Positions 41,116-52,760 are shown, counted from the first letter of the stretch. The stretch is 64,000 nucleotides of DNA from Bathynomus jamesi (GCA_023014485.1 JAJOZX010012283.1:1-64000), one strand, 5' to 3'. Notes: generated by a model not told the origin, from the sequence alone. Translations and numbers: made by a program.

Positions 41116-44100
41116 TAGTCCAGGCAATCTAGAGCAAAAATAGCTTCAACCTGGGCAAAATTGCTTCAGAAGCTTTCTAAACTGTTTCCAGCTCAGGAAC
41201 CATTGCAGAATAACATATCCAAAATCCGACAAAATTGGACCCCGGGAGCACCCCCAAAAATGAAATTCAAAATGGCGGACTGGCAGTTTCCTACAAAATA
41301 CAATAAATTTTAATTTCGCTTTGTAGAGAGAGTTATGACGTTTTTCTTGATCAGTAAAATGTTTTAAAACACATTTTCGTTTCTAAATTAACCTATATGA
41401 CACTAAAAATTGTATTAGGCGGCTAGTATTAAACTATGACGTCACGTAATGTAAATAAAATATACTGTATGGAGTGTATGTGAGAATGGACATTGCTACA
41501 TCTTTATAAACTTATATTATATACAACTCTTTAATTCCTACTACCCACTATCAAATCTGCGTATTTGTGCTTGTCATTTTCTTTAAAACTGTTATTATGT
41601 ACTCCTTTTAAATACTGCAACACAGTTTATTAATTTGTGTTTTCTGTTTCAGACTGACTCGGTGTACGGCTGACTCGGTGTGCGTCCGCCTTCAAGAATG
41701 CAGACCCCTGAAGAATTGTGCGTGATTTGTAAGGAGAAATTGGACAGCGGACAGGAAGTGGTTCACATGTCGCAAAAAGGAGCAGATGGTATAAATGCAT
41801 CCAGCCGCAGCCGTGGAAGCGATGTTGTTGCAACAGCTGGAATAAGTGTTCACGTTGTATGTAGGAAGAGGTTTACGGATAAAAAGACCATTGAAATAAA
41901 GAAGCGACAGACCGCAGCCGAGGCAATACCAAGGAAAAGTGCTCGTTTTCATGAATACGCATTTTCCAGTGCTACTCACTGTTTGTTTTGTGATACCTTT
42001 GTGGACTTTTTTTCCAAACACAAACCAAAATAAGAACTACAGAGTTCTCCGAAACCATAAAAAGGTGCTGTGAAAGCCGCTGCGATGAATGGTCGTTTAA
42101 TGTAAAAGGCCGTCTGGAGTATTATCTTCGTGATCTTCCTGCTGCAGATTGTGTCTACCATCACACCTGCAGCGTAAATTTTCGAAGTGGAAAAAACATT
42201 CCTCGCGCATACTCCTCCGACGATCATGATTCGAAGAAAGGGAGACCAACTAATGAAGAGCAACACCAAGCATTCCTTCAGACCTGTGCTTACCTGGAAG
42301 AGAATGATGATGAACAACTGTTGATTGGAGACCTAATTTCCAAAATGGAGGAATATCTTCAAGGAAGTCAGAGCTCTGTCTACGAACGCAGGCACATGAA
42401 GAGAAAGCTTTTAGAACGTTACGGAGACAAGATCATAATATCAGGTGAAAGTGGGAAGGCAGATGTAGTAACACTACGAGAGACAGCTAATGAAATTCTT
42501 ATAGATTATCACAAAAAGTCGAAAGAATGTGATATAGATATAGAGCTACAGAAGATTTACCTAGTAGAAGCTGCTGCAAAAATAATCAGAAGTGATATCA
42601 AGTCTGTCGACTCGCCTAGAAAAGATGTGTATCCATCTCCAAATGACATCACTGCAGAAAGTGCTCTTGATTACATTCCCAACAGTCTGAAATTGCTATT
42701 ATCAAAAGCATTTGCGGGACAGGATGCTTCAAGAAAAATAGGTGCAATTGGGCAGAGCATTATGCAAGCAACCCGTCCTAGAGGATTACTATGTCCACTA
42801 CAGATCGGTTTGTCGGTTCAGCTACACCACAACTTTAGGTCAAGGTACCTTGTTGACGTTCTCCATCAGCTGGGTTACTGTTCGTCGTATGCAGAAGTAA
42901 CAAGATTCGAAAGAAACGCGGCGCTGGCAAGTGGGCCTGGCTCTTTTGCTGTTGATGAAAACACTGCAGTCCTTCTAGCAGCAGATAACGTCGATCATGA
43001 TGTCTGCACTTTGGATGGGAAGAATACCTTTCATGGAATGGGTATGATTGCCGCAATAACTCCGAAGATCAAGATCCACCCTTCTATTCACAGGCGTAAT
43101 GTTGGTGACAATGACATTAAGAAGATTGCAACCGTTGACATTAGGGAATATAGACACGCGAGAAGCATTTGAGGGACATCTCATTCCGCGAACTTCCAGT
43201 ACCCACTGCCACCATAAGTCGACTTAGTCTTCTCTGGCAGATATCTTCAGCAGAAAGATCAGGTCCAAGTTGGTCCGGAACAATGCAGGCAATTCACGGT
43301 GGATCAAGTGTCTCACATCCAGGTGTGGCGTCGATCACGTTCCTTCCCATCATAGATATGTCGCCAACTGACATGACCTGCATATTTTCGACATTACTAT
43401 ATTTGAGCAAGATAGCACGCGATCAAAAAGTCCCATGCATTATTACCTTTGATCAGCCTTTGTTCTGGAAAGCTTCCCAAATCATCAATGAACAGAGAGA
43501 CCTGCAGGACATTGTTTTAATGCTGGGATCATTTCACACTCTGATGAATCTTTTGGGAGCAGTCGGTACTCTTATGAATGGTTCAGGATTGTCTGAAGTA
43601 CTTCAAGAAATATACGGACCAAATGCCGTGCAACACATGATGTCTGGAAAAGCTGTTTCAAGAGCGATACGTGGTCATATGATAGTAGATGCAGCTCTTA
43701 GTACCTTACTAGTCGCAGACGTTTTCCCTCGTAATGAAGATGGAACTCCTCATGACCTCCATAAGGAAGCTTGTGACCTGCTCGACGATGTTATGACCGC
43801 CAAACAATCAGTTGAGGATGTGGAATCTTCGAATGCATTGTCTCAGATTGCTACCACTTTGGATGCGAAGAAAACTGACCTACAATCTACTTCGCAAACA
43901 AGTCAACTCTGGTTGGAATATCAGCGAATGATCAACATTGCACGTTCCTTGATAACAGCAGACAGAACCGGCTCGTGGGATTTGCACTTGCAAGCTATGC
44001 TGGAGACCATCCCCATAATTGCAGCAGCCGGACATCACAATTACCTGAAATCGATATACCTGTACCTGCAGAAAATGTTAAGTTTGCCTTCTGAAAATCC

Positions 44101-46460
44101 AGCCGTTAACAAAATGTTCCAGGAAGGTAAGTTTGTGGTAAGAAGAAGCGACAGATTATGGGCCAGACTCGGCACAGACCTGGTGATAGAACAAGTACTA
44201 ATGCGTTCCCTGAAAAGCAGAGGCGGACTGACACGCGGAAGTGGATTTACAGACATCCAAAGGACAACGTGGCTCTTTTCTATGCCTCTGTGTTCCACTT
44301 ATAACTTAGCAATGCAGGAATACACCAGAGTTTTGTTGGAAAGTAGTGAACAGCACGAGGAAATGAGGGGAAGTAGACAAATCAGGGACAGTAATGACAT
44401 GAAGAAAGTACTTGAACGTCTGGAATCCTTATCCCCATTCCATTCTACCTCGGGTCTCTGCAACATTGTAACAGGGCTAACTGCTGATCCTGGAGTTAAC
44501 GTTCATCAATTATTCAATCGGTACGAACATTGTCGTAAAAATGATTGGGAAACAAGCCTTTACATATTCTGCCAAAAGATCTGACAAAGTGAAAACACTA
44601 GGATCTGCTTCTGCCGTTGTGATCACTGATGCTTCAGATATAGAAGTAGATCCTGCACTACTGTTTCAGAGAATGATGACTGTTGCCACTGGCGGAGACA
44701 TGAATCTTGAAGATGTCATGTGTTACGAACTGTGTGCATATCCTCCTGCATTGTTCGAATCACGAAGTATCTTGAGGAAACCCGATAAGTCTCAGCTAGC
44801 TCATGCAATAATCAAATACACTGACACTTTACGCATGGAAGAAGTTCAAGAAATTCAGTGCACAGACCAGTACGTATTGGATGGTGGATCTCTACTACAT
44901 CGTGTTTCCTGGCGTCAAGATGAAACATATGACAGCATCGCCAACTCATATGCCGATTTCACTCTGAAAACATATGGAAACGCAATCATTGTTTTTGATG
45001 GCTACAGCAGCTCTCCTACGATCAAGGACATGACCCACAGAAGACGCAGCACCAAGACAAGCAGAAATGTGAATCTCAGTCCAAGCATGAAGTTTGTTGG
45101 CCAGAAGGAACACTTCTTGGCTAATGAAAACAACAAGCAAGCATTTATTTCCCTCGTAGGTGAGATGTTGAAGAAGCACGGGTGTACTGTTAACAACGCA
45201 GATGGGGATGCTGATGTGGACATCGTTCGTGCAGCAGTTTCCTCATCAGAAAATGCAACTACAACAGTAATAGGGGAAGACACCGACTTGTTGATTCTCC
45301 TTCTGTACCATGCCAAGGACAGTGGTTTCAAGTTGTACTATCGCAGCGATATAAGACGGGGACCATCTCCTAATCCTGTGTATGATATTCTCAGCATTCA
45401 ATCATTGTTAGGCAATGACATCTGCAAGTATCTCCTGTTTGTGCATGCTTTCACGGGCTGTGATAGCACATCCAGAATTTTTTCGATCGGTAAAGCCAAA
45501 GCATTCGACACACTGATGAAGGTGGCTGAACTCCGTTCAGTTGCAAATACATTCTGTTCTGATTGTTGCCAACACTCTGACATTGAAGCCGCTGGAAGAA
45601 AGGCAATGCTTCTGTTGTATGGCTGCAAAACACTTGAATCCACTAACGCACTACGTCATCGAATGTTAGTTGAAAAGGTAGCTACAGCTAAATCTTTTGT
45701 TACACCCGAACGTTTGCCACCTACCGATGCGTCCACAAAGTACCACAGCTTTCGCACATACTTTCAAATACTAATCTGGAAGTCTACAGAAGAGAAGATC
45801 GATGCAGAACAGTGGGGTTGGTATGTAAAGAATAATTCCTACTACCCTACAGCCTGCGACAAGCCACCAGCTCCAAATTATCTACTCAACATGATCCGCT
45901 GCTCCTGCAAGACGAAATGTGCTACTTCAAGATGTGGATGCAAGCGTAATGGAATGCCCTGTTCAGCCGCTTGTGGCGAGTGCCAAATCAGTGGTTGCGA
46001 TAACAACCCAAGTACCGGTAATCTATCCGATGATAGTGATGAAGAGGATTAATTTCTGTATGTTTGTGACCAGGTATCACTTCTTCTGTAATGAACATAA
46101 CTTGAAACTGGGAAAAAATAATTGTTGTATTATTGATTATAAAAATCTGTAAAAAGCTATATAACATTATATTTGCGTAATAACTGGTTGTGTTGTATAT
46201 TGTTGAATTATTTAAAACATTACAACTGAAAGAAAAAGCATCAAATGTATCTCTATAAATAAAAGCGTAAATTATATATATTTTTTTTTTCGTAGGAAAC
46301 ATCCAGTCCGCCATTTTGAATTTCATTTTTGGGGGTGTTCCCGGGGTCCAATTTTGTCGGATTTTGGATATGTTATTCGGCAATGGTTCCTGAGCTGGAA
46401 ACAGTTTAGAAAGCTTCTGAAGCAATTTTGCCCAGGTCTAACTACAAATTGCCTGGACTA
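41116..46460 (+). mobile_element. Academ-like DNA transposon, 5345 bp, TTA target duplication
   Basis: Long inverted ends: the left TAGTCCAGGCAAT and then CCTGGGCAAAATTGCTTCAG, AAACTGTTTCCAGCTCAGGA and CAAAATGGCGGACTGGCAGT are mirrored at 46285-46460 (about 175 bp arms). TTA at 41113-41115 and 46461-46463 is a clean 3-bp target duplication. Inside is one long transposase coding region. The 3-bp duplication plus a Cys-rich zinc finger and an XPG/FEN-like nuclease region are features described for the Academ superfamily. The single R1 copy at 52570 resembles the empty site. Confidence 0.85.
41698..46052 (+). pseudogene. Academ-like transposase: C8-type zinc finger, core, XPG/FEN-like nuclease, CXC domain; three frame breaks
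   Basis: The coding region starts MQTPEELCVICKEKLDSGQE (41698) and ends SDDSDEED (46050). The N-terminus carries paired Cys/His positions: CVIC, HVVC, HCLFC, RCCESRC and DCVYHHTC (to about 42175). The central part contains AVLLAADNVDHDVCTLDGKN, TFHGMGMIAA, WSGTMQAIHGG, FLPIIDMSPTDMTCIFSTLL and ITFDQPLFWKAS, candidate catalytic acidic blocks. From about 45200 an XPG/FEN-like pattern follows (DADVDIVRAAV ... TVIGEDTDLLILLLYH ... FVHAFTGCDSTSRI). The C-terminus has a CXC-type cysteine cluster, RCSCKTKCATSRCGCKRNGM and PCSAACGECQISGCDNNP. Frame shifts lie near 42010 (a T7 tract), 43170-43240 and 44541-44584. Otherwise no internal stops, so decay is recent or the breaks are assembly indels. Family naming is from memory of published domain descriptions. 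Confidence 0.82.
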
Positions 46461-46463
46461 TTA

Positions 46464-46639
46464 GGTATTATCAATCATAACTACATATAACGTGACGTTT
46501 TAATTAATCTGAGAGCCCAGTAAAGCCTCAAGCTAAAGGCCCAAATTAAATAAAATAAATAGTTCATTTTCACAATTAGTTATTTTATGTTAAAATTATT
46601 ATGACAAAAATTGTTAAATTAATATATTTATTTTAGAAA

Positions 46640-46640
<1 letters not shown>
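46464..46640 (+). repeat. Dispersed repeat R1, copy 2
   Basis: TTTTAATTAATCTGAGAGCC, CAGTAAAGCC, GGCCCAAATTAAATAAAATA and TTTCACAATTAGTTATTTTA match R1 at 40895 and 52620. Confidence 0.65.

Positions 46641-46667
<27 letters not shown>
46640..46667. repeat. AT microsatellite
   Basis: AT dinucleotide run downstream of R1 copy 2. Confidence 0.88.
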
Positions 46668-46671
<4 letters not shown>

Positions 46672-46837
46672 TAAAACATCAAAGTATCTATCAATGTAAA
46701 ATCAACACTTAACGTACACAAACAGTAAATAATCTCTGAGAATGAAAATTATAATTATTCATGCTTTAATGTACGAACGCCAGTTTTATTATAGCTTTGA
46801 GCCAACACTAAAAAATTAATAAAGAAAATGTATATTA

Positions 46838-46866
46838 AATAATAATAATAATAATAATAATAATAG
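46838..46866 (+). repeat. AAT microsatellite
   Basis: About nine AAT units. Confidence 0.9.
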
Positions 46867-46914
46867 TGAGCACGAAAAGACCTTCGCTTTCAGGGTTCAT
46901 TTTTATCTGAAATC

Positions 46915-46916
<2 letters not shown>

Positions 46917-46963
<47 letters not shown>
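46917..46963 (+). repeat. GT microsatellite
   Basis: Pure GT run of about 47 bp. Confidence 0.92.
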
Positions 46964-46964
<1 letters not shown>

Positions 46965-47968
46965 TTTCTTTAAAATAAATCGCCGTTCTTTTTTTTTAAA
47001 TATACCTAAGTTTCAATATTTTATTATTCCAGTTGGGGACATTTTGATCTAAGAGTCTTTTCAGACTCTGGTCCTATTATTTTTCGTCATGTATTTCGCC
47101 TAAAGTCAAGTTCGCGTGTGACAGCTTAGGTTAAGTTACGTCGGCCAGGTTCATTTAATTAGAGAAATATTTTTTTTTTGTTCACGAGTACGACTATAAA
47201 TAGTAGTAGAGCATTATAGCACATACCTAATCATGCTTCTGTAAACTGCTTTTTTTTGTTATAGCATTTGTAAATAAATTGAAGTTTTCTCCGTTCCCAG
47301 TCTGTTTTCTCGTTACTTTTGATTGGACCATACCAAATGAAAAAAAAAAAAAACTGCTGCTGAGGCAATAGTATTAAATAATAATAATAGTTAAAGTTTG
47401 CGTTTCGTCATTAATACGATTTAGCGAGTTTAATGATTTCCACCACACAAATGGACCGCCTGGTGTATTTTGGGAAAGGTGAATACTTAGCCTTGTACCT
47501 CAGTATAGCGGGTGTAATTGAGAGATTTCTCGCTCGCGCACTCCACGGCTAAATGGTCCTCTTCACTGTTGAGTTACTTTCCTTTGTATATGGGGTGTGT
47601 AATATTAACTAAGCGAGCTAGTGTTAAGAGGTAGCTGCATTCTCTTTTTTTTCTCTTTCTTCTTTTTGTCAATTTGCTCTTCTAGCAACTGTTTTTCCAA
47701 GATTTTCCAGTATCAGATTTATCTTCCTGAAGCTTATCCAGAGCAACAATAATATACTTAAAATTTTTTTTAACATTTCTCCAGCACCTCATTTTACATT
47801 TGCATCCAGTACGCTGCAGCTTAAAAAAGACCCCACTAGTCAGTTTATTGGTATTAAATAAAAAGCAAAATTATTTTTTTTTTTTTTTATGAAAACGGGT
47901 GATTTAATCCTTCCGATTTAATCATCAAAAGATGAATGGGTACTCAGAAAACAGGGTTTATGTAACTA
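46964..47968. other. No recognised feature
   Basis: AT-rich noncoding sequence with several T and A homopolymers (for example 47341-47353, 47876-47888). No coding or repeat family recognised. Confidence 0.5.
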
Positions 47969-48136
47969 CCGTATTTGACGGCTTACAAGACGCACCTTAA
48001 TTTTGGAAAGGTAAATTCAAGAAAAAAAGTTTTTGATGCACTTTATTGTTAATACAATGGATATGTAAAATTCAATAAAAAGAAAACCCAAAAGCCAATA
48101 AAGAAAGATAATATGATTATTACTCTTATTATTTGT

Positions 48137-48185
48137 TATTAATCAACTTCAGATTCATTACTGACATTATCATCATTATCCCCAT
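48137..48185 (-). pseudogene. pogo/Tigger transposase, extreme C-terminus
   Basis: The minus strand reads GDNDDNVSNESEVD and a stop. This acidic tail is the expected continuation of the pogo fragment that ends ...YESDSDTSED at about 50970; the two pieces are separated by about 2.8 kb of inserted LINE and SINE sequence. Confidence 0.55.
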
Positions 48186-48199
48186 AATTTTGATTTTTC

Positions 48200-50466
48200 G
48201 TAGGGCTAATTTTGATAGTTTTGCGGATAGGATAACTTATTTATGGGCAATGACACAAATTTGCATTGGGTGGCGTTTAAAGAAAGTTTTAGGAATATTG
48301 AAAGGGAGTTTATTCCTCGTAGGCCTAAGCGCGCTAGAAATCGTGGTAGGCCGAAGTGGTGGACTAGGGAAACAGGAGAGTTCATAAACGAGCGTAATAG
48401 AGCGTATAGACTTAGTAAGCGCAATGGGACGGCAGCTAACTTTAATAGATATATCGAGCTTAGGCGTCAGGTTAAAAGATCAGTTAGGAATGCCACGCGT
48501 AATTTAGAGATACTTATAGCTGCGGATAGTAAACATAATCCAAAAAAGTTTTTTGAATACGTAAATAATCGTAAGCCGGTAAAAGATAACATAGGCCCTT
48601 CAGTGGATGTTAATGGCGCTTTGGCTTCTGACGCTCAGGCGATGGCGGGTATTTTCAATAACTTTTTTGCGACAGTTTTTACCGTAGATTTACAGTGGTT
48701 CCCAACCGGTTTTGGCTTATGGCCCCCCTTAGGAACCTTATTTTTTCCCGTGGCCCCCATAAGCATTATTTTCAGTAGGTAATATGCAGATTTAACTCTA
48801 TTTTACAAAATAACATTTTCCTGTGGCCCCCTTCAAATGTGCCATGGCCCCCAGGGAGCCATATGGCCCCCGGTTGGGAAACACTGCGCGTAGAAGACGT
48901 AAATAAAGTCCCCGACGTGGACGATATCGTTCCATTTAGTAGCGAGACTATTTTGGATGAAATAACTGTTTACGAGGGTGAGATTGCGCATTATATCGAT
49001 AGGCTAAAAGTTAGCAAGGCTCCAGGCCCTGACGCTTTTTATCCCAGACATTTGAAAGAAGTTATCGTAGGCCCCTAAACGAAGATTTTTAATCAATCAC
49101 TCGAAACGGGGATTATTCCTGAAGACTTCAAATTAGCTAACGTCACGCCTATTTTTAAAAAAGGCGACCGCGCAGTAGCTAGCAATTATAGGCCCATTAG
49201 CTTAACGTCAATTGTCGGTAAACTTTTGGAATCCGTAGTTAGGGATCGTATCATCGATCACTTAGAAAGTAGAGATTTGATTAATAGTAGTCAGCATGGG
49301 TTTCGACGCCATAGGTCTTGTTTAACTAATTTGTTAGAATTTTATAACGAAATAGTGCGCGAATACGATAGGCATAGAGCAGCTGACGTTATTTATTTAG
49401 ATTTTAAAAAGGCGTTCGATACAGTTCCGCATAGGAGACTAATTGCGAAGGTCAAAGCGCACGGTGTACGCGGTCAGGTAGCTAGCTAACTGGTTAGAAG
49501 AATGGCTTCGTGCTAGGAGACAGAGGGTCGTAGTTAATGGTAGTGAATCGGGGTGGTTAGATGTAGGTAGCGGTGTCCCACAGGGTTCAGTGTTAGGCCC
49601 ATTGCTATTCATAATTTACATTAACGACATAGATGTAGGTTTGACTAGTAACGTGTCAAAATTCGCGGACGATACTAAAATAGGCGGTAAGGTTGTTAAC
49701 GAGGACGATAGTAATAGGCTCCAAGACTATGTAAATAGGATTATGGAGTGGACAGATAAGTGGCAGATGCAATTTAACGTAGACAAATGTAAAGTTGCAT
49801 ATAGGTTCTCGCAACAATAATTACACGTACACGATGGATGATAGGGAGTTAGCGAGCGTTGACGAGGAAGTAGATTTAGGCGTACGCCTATCTAAGGACT
49901 TAAAGGTTAGGAACCAGTGCCTGGAGTCTTGCGCAAAAGCTAATAGGATGTTAGGCTTCATAGCGCGTAATTTCGAATTTAAATCGAAGGATATTATATT
50001 GCCCCTTTACAAGTCCCTAGTCAGGCCTCATTTAGAATATGCAGTTCAGTTTTGGTGCCTGTACTTGCGTGAGGATATTGATAAGTTAGAAAGGGTTCAA
50101 CGTCGTGCCACGAAACTGATTCCGTCATTGCGCAATAAGCCTTATGAAGATAGGATTAAAGAGTTAGACCTGTATTCACTCGAAACTAGGAGATTAAGGG
50201 GGGAGCTTACTGAAGTTTTCAAAATCGTTAATAACATCGATAACGTAAATTTTGACAAATTGTTCACTTTCGATAATAGTAATACTCGCAATAATGGATT
50301 TAAGTTGCGTGGCAGACGTTTCATTACTAATATCGCTAAAAACTTCTTTACGTTTAAAGTAATTGATAAATGGAATAATCTTCCCGCGTCAGTCGTTCAT
50401 TCTACCAGCGTTAATATGTTTAAGAACCGTCTTGACAGACATTTTAAAAGTATTAACGTTGTTTAA
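48200..50466 (+). pseudogene. CR1-like reverse transcriptase, broken
   Basis: Blocks in order: RGRPKWWTRETGEFINERNR; (MITE interruption); LKVSKAPGPDAFYPRHLKEV; LANVTPIFKKGDRAVASNYR and PISLTSIVGKLLESVVRDRI; HGFRRHRSCLTNLLEF; VIYLDFKKAFDTVPHRRL; GVPQGSVLGPLLFIIYINDI; SKFADDTKIGG (the YxDD-equivalent FADD); SVDEEVDLGVRLSKDLK; KANRMLGFIARNFEFKSKDI; RPHLEYAVQFW; LERVQRRATKLIPSLRNKPY; and a C-terminal SVNMFKNRLDRHFKSINVV. The last blocks are characteristic of CR1-group LINEs. Disruptions: frame shift near 48240, in-frame TAA at 49075, frame shifts near 49485 and 49800. Confidence 0.9.
48693..48886. mobile_element. 194-bp hAT-like MITE inside the LINE
   Basis: The ends are CAGTGGTTCCCAACCGG and, inverted, CAGTGTTTCCCAACCGG, with repeated GTGGCCCCC phrases inside. 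The LINE reading resumes directly on the right side (VEDVNKVPDVDD). CCGTAGA to the left and GCGTAGA to the right probably represent the 8-bp target duplication, with extra bases on the left. Confidence 0.8.
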
Positions 50467-50608
50467 TATAAAAAAACAAAGTTAGCAACAGGAGCTCTGG
50501 TGGTGGTGCTCGAGGATGGGTCTGTTGACGATGAATGCCAGTTTGTGACATGCCAGCGTGTGAGACTAACACGAACGTAGATGTAGCTCGTAGCGTAAAC
50601 TAACCCAC

Positions 50609-50966
50609 TTTTTTTTTTTTTACTTTGCATGTCTGTAACACTCTTTTCTTGCATGTTTGTAGTTTGCATGGTATGACTGAGTTAAGACTGTGTTTGCATG
50701 GTTTGTAAGCGTTCTTATTTTACTTTTCATCTTTCGCCCCTCTCCTATTTTCTCCGACTATTTTTCTGACTTGTCGGCAGTGGCCGGCGGATGATGATGA
50801 TGGCGAGTCTTTTTTCTTTTTTCCTGAATGAAAGTTAACCCACGAATGATAGGTGTTGCTTCTTACTTAACCCCTTATTCTCTTCTCTTAACCCCCTACT
50901 CTTTCCTTTCTCTCGGGCTAACCTTAGAGTGGATCTTAGGGTCTTTGTTAGCCTTAGCTTCTGTAG
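50609..50966 (-). mobile_element. SINE body (5S-SINE family), minus strand, 5' truncated
   Basis: Reverse complement matches 16500-16839 along its length: ACAGAAGCTAAGGCTAACAA at the 5' side, CTCTTCTTTTAACCCC-type phrases, CCGCCGGCCACTGCCGACAA and a 3' A tail (T run at 50609-50620 on the plus strand). The 5S head is absent. It is inserted in the pogo transposase, joined to the 3' end of the LINE. Confidence 0.82.
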
Positions 50967-51134
50967 ATCTTCACTTGTATCACTGTCACTCTCATACAAT
51001 AAATGATCTTCAGTGCCATCCATTGCATTACTTATACCACATTTTTTAAAGGACTTGACCACAATTTCAGTCTTAACATCATGCCATGACTTCAGCACCC
51101 ATTCACACACTTGTGCTATTGATGGACGTTTCAT
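50967..51134 (-). pseudogene. pogo/Tigger transposase, near C-terminal piece
   Basis: Reads MKRPSIAQVCEWVLKSWHDV, KTEIVVKSFKKCGISNAMDG and TEDHLLYESDSDTSED, the CEW(V/I)-x(2)-(S/A)W ... (S/R)FKKCGISN-x-(L/M)DGTED signature of pogo/Tigger and jerky-type proteins. It ends where the SINE begins. Confidence 0.85.
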
Positions 51135-51225
51135 CCTTCCCCACTTTCAGCTTCTAAGACGCAGGGCGATTTTTTAAGGTATTTATAAGGAAAAAAAAGT
51201 GCGTCTTATAAGCCGACAAATACGG

Positions 51226-51429
51226 TATATATGATGGGTTCCGCATCTTAAGGTACCTAAGCGCCAAAATTAAAATTCGTCAGAAATCGCCTCCAAAGTT
51301 CAGCAATATTCTGGCAATAGTATCTCCGTTATTAATTGAGCTAGAACGTTCATTTTTGGCTAAATTAGAGTTCTAAGTATGCTAATGAAGATGTTGAGTT
51401 TTTGGAATAGATTTTCATATTTTATATTT

Positions 51430-51471
<42 letters not shown>

Positions 51472-52259
51472 TTTTTATTTTCTTATTATGTCGAACTTTG
51501 GGTGAACTTTTGGCTGGCGATAGAGGTGACAGAAGTATTCTGACGGGAATGACAACTGCAGGAACTTGTCAGAAGAAAGTTCAATCATTTTATCGTGCGG
51601 GCTTCCTGCGAGTTCGGAAGATTCTACCACCCTTTCACTGAAAGGATTAAGTATCCACTTCTCAGCAACTTTCCATCGTCACGTGGGAAATAGTTTGGGA
51701 GCTGTTTTCGCAGGTCAAATGTGTTGCGTCATCATTTAGGGAAGTGGGGCCAGAAAAAAACCCGCCTCTGTAGGACATACGCCGAACAAGGATTTTTTTT
51801 TTTTGTATACACGCATGATGGATATTTTTCTGTTTTTATAACATTTATGAATTATTTCATTGGCTATATACTTGTCTATATTTTTGGTTTGAAATATAGG
51901 GTGTACGAGAAGTCCCTATCTATTCACAGTACTTAAGGCCCTCCTAGGAAGAAGTGCTAAGCGACAGAAGTAAAAAACGGCAGAAAATGTCTCGTATATC
52001 TTTATTTCTGCAAAATAGATAAGAACTTTTCGAACCACCTGTATGAAAAGCTGAACATGTTGTAGAGTCTATTTTTTTAGTCTGTATGTCTAAGTTTAAT
52101 TAAAAGAAAGGTATATTTTCATCTATTTGATATATTTAATATATATATTTTTAGACCATGTAAACTTTATTGAAACTATATACTGTATTTATTTTCTATA
52201 TAAACCAATTTTATATTGTCAATTTTCTATTATTGTGAATATAATAAATTCTTTTAAAA
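51226..52259. other. No recognised feature apart from simple repeats
   Basis: Contains an AT run at about 51433-51467 and a T run at 51796-51805. No coding segment could be supported. Confidence 0.5.
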
Positions 52260-52486
52260 AAGGGTTGAAATCTCCACTAATAATGAAATACTAATAAAAA
52301 TTTAGGATTAAAATGCACATTACTCTATTATTTATTCATTTCTCGTGTCTAATCTAGTATTAAAAGAACATTAATTGTTTTTCACTCGTTCATCTCTCGT
52401 GTCTAATATCGATTTCTTTGTATAGTTAGTATTGGTATCATATCTTCAATAATGACTTTGTATTTTTATATCTGTAATAATTTAAG

Positions 52487-52535
<49 letters not shown>

Positions 52536-52760
52536 TATATATATATATATATATTCTAATAATTAATAATTCTTATTCATGATTTCTATATTATTAATAA
52601 TAAGTAGGTTTTATTTTTAATTAATAGCCCAGTCAAGCCTAAAGTTTAAGTGCCAAATTAAATAAAATGAATAGTCCAATTTCACAATTATTTTTGTAAA
52701 AATCATTGTAACAAATATTTTAATATTGTATTTTATCAATAAAGTTATTTAATTCAATTC
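52260..52760 (+). repeat. Dispersed repeat R1, copy 3 (uninterrupted)
   Basis: Carries the R1 phrases in order: TAGGATTAAAATGCACATTA, TCTCGTGTCTAAT (twice, about 60 bp apart), TTCTTATTCATGATTT, TTTTAATTAATAGCCCAG and AAATTAAATAAAATGAATAG. An AT microsatellite (52492-52554) is embedded. It gives the order of R1 without the Penelope-like and Academ-like insertions seen in copy 1. Confidence 0.65.

Larger units (their letters stand above)
48199..50608 (+). mobile_element. CR1-like LINE, 5' truncated, inside the pogo element
   Basis: Starts abruptly near 48199 in the middle of ORF2 (ANFDSFADRITYLW, then DTNLHWVAFKESFRNIEREF) and contains the whole reverse transcriptase region to the stop at 50466, then about 140 bp of 3' sequence. 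5' truncation is typical of target-primed retrotransposition. A hAT-like MITE lies within it at 48693-48886. Confidence 0.85.
47969..51225 (-). mobile_element. pogo/Tigger element split by later insertions
   Basis: TA-flanked inverted ends: CCGTATTTGACGGCTTACAA on the left and, inverted, CCGTATTTGTCGGCTTATAA on the right, followed by matching GACGCAC. Pogo-type coding remnants are on the minus strand at both sides of a large insertion that holds a CR1-like LINE and a SINE. Without the insertion the element would be about 0.5 kb, so it was already deleted. Confidence 0.82.
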
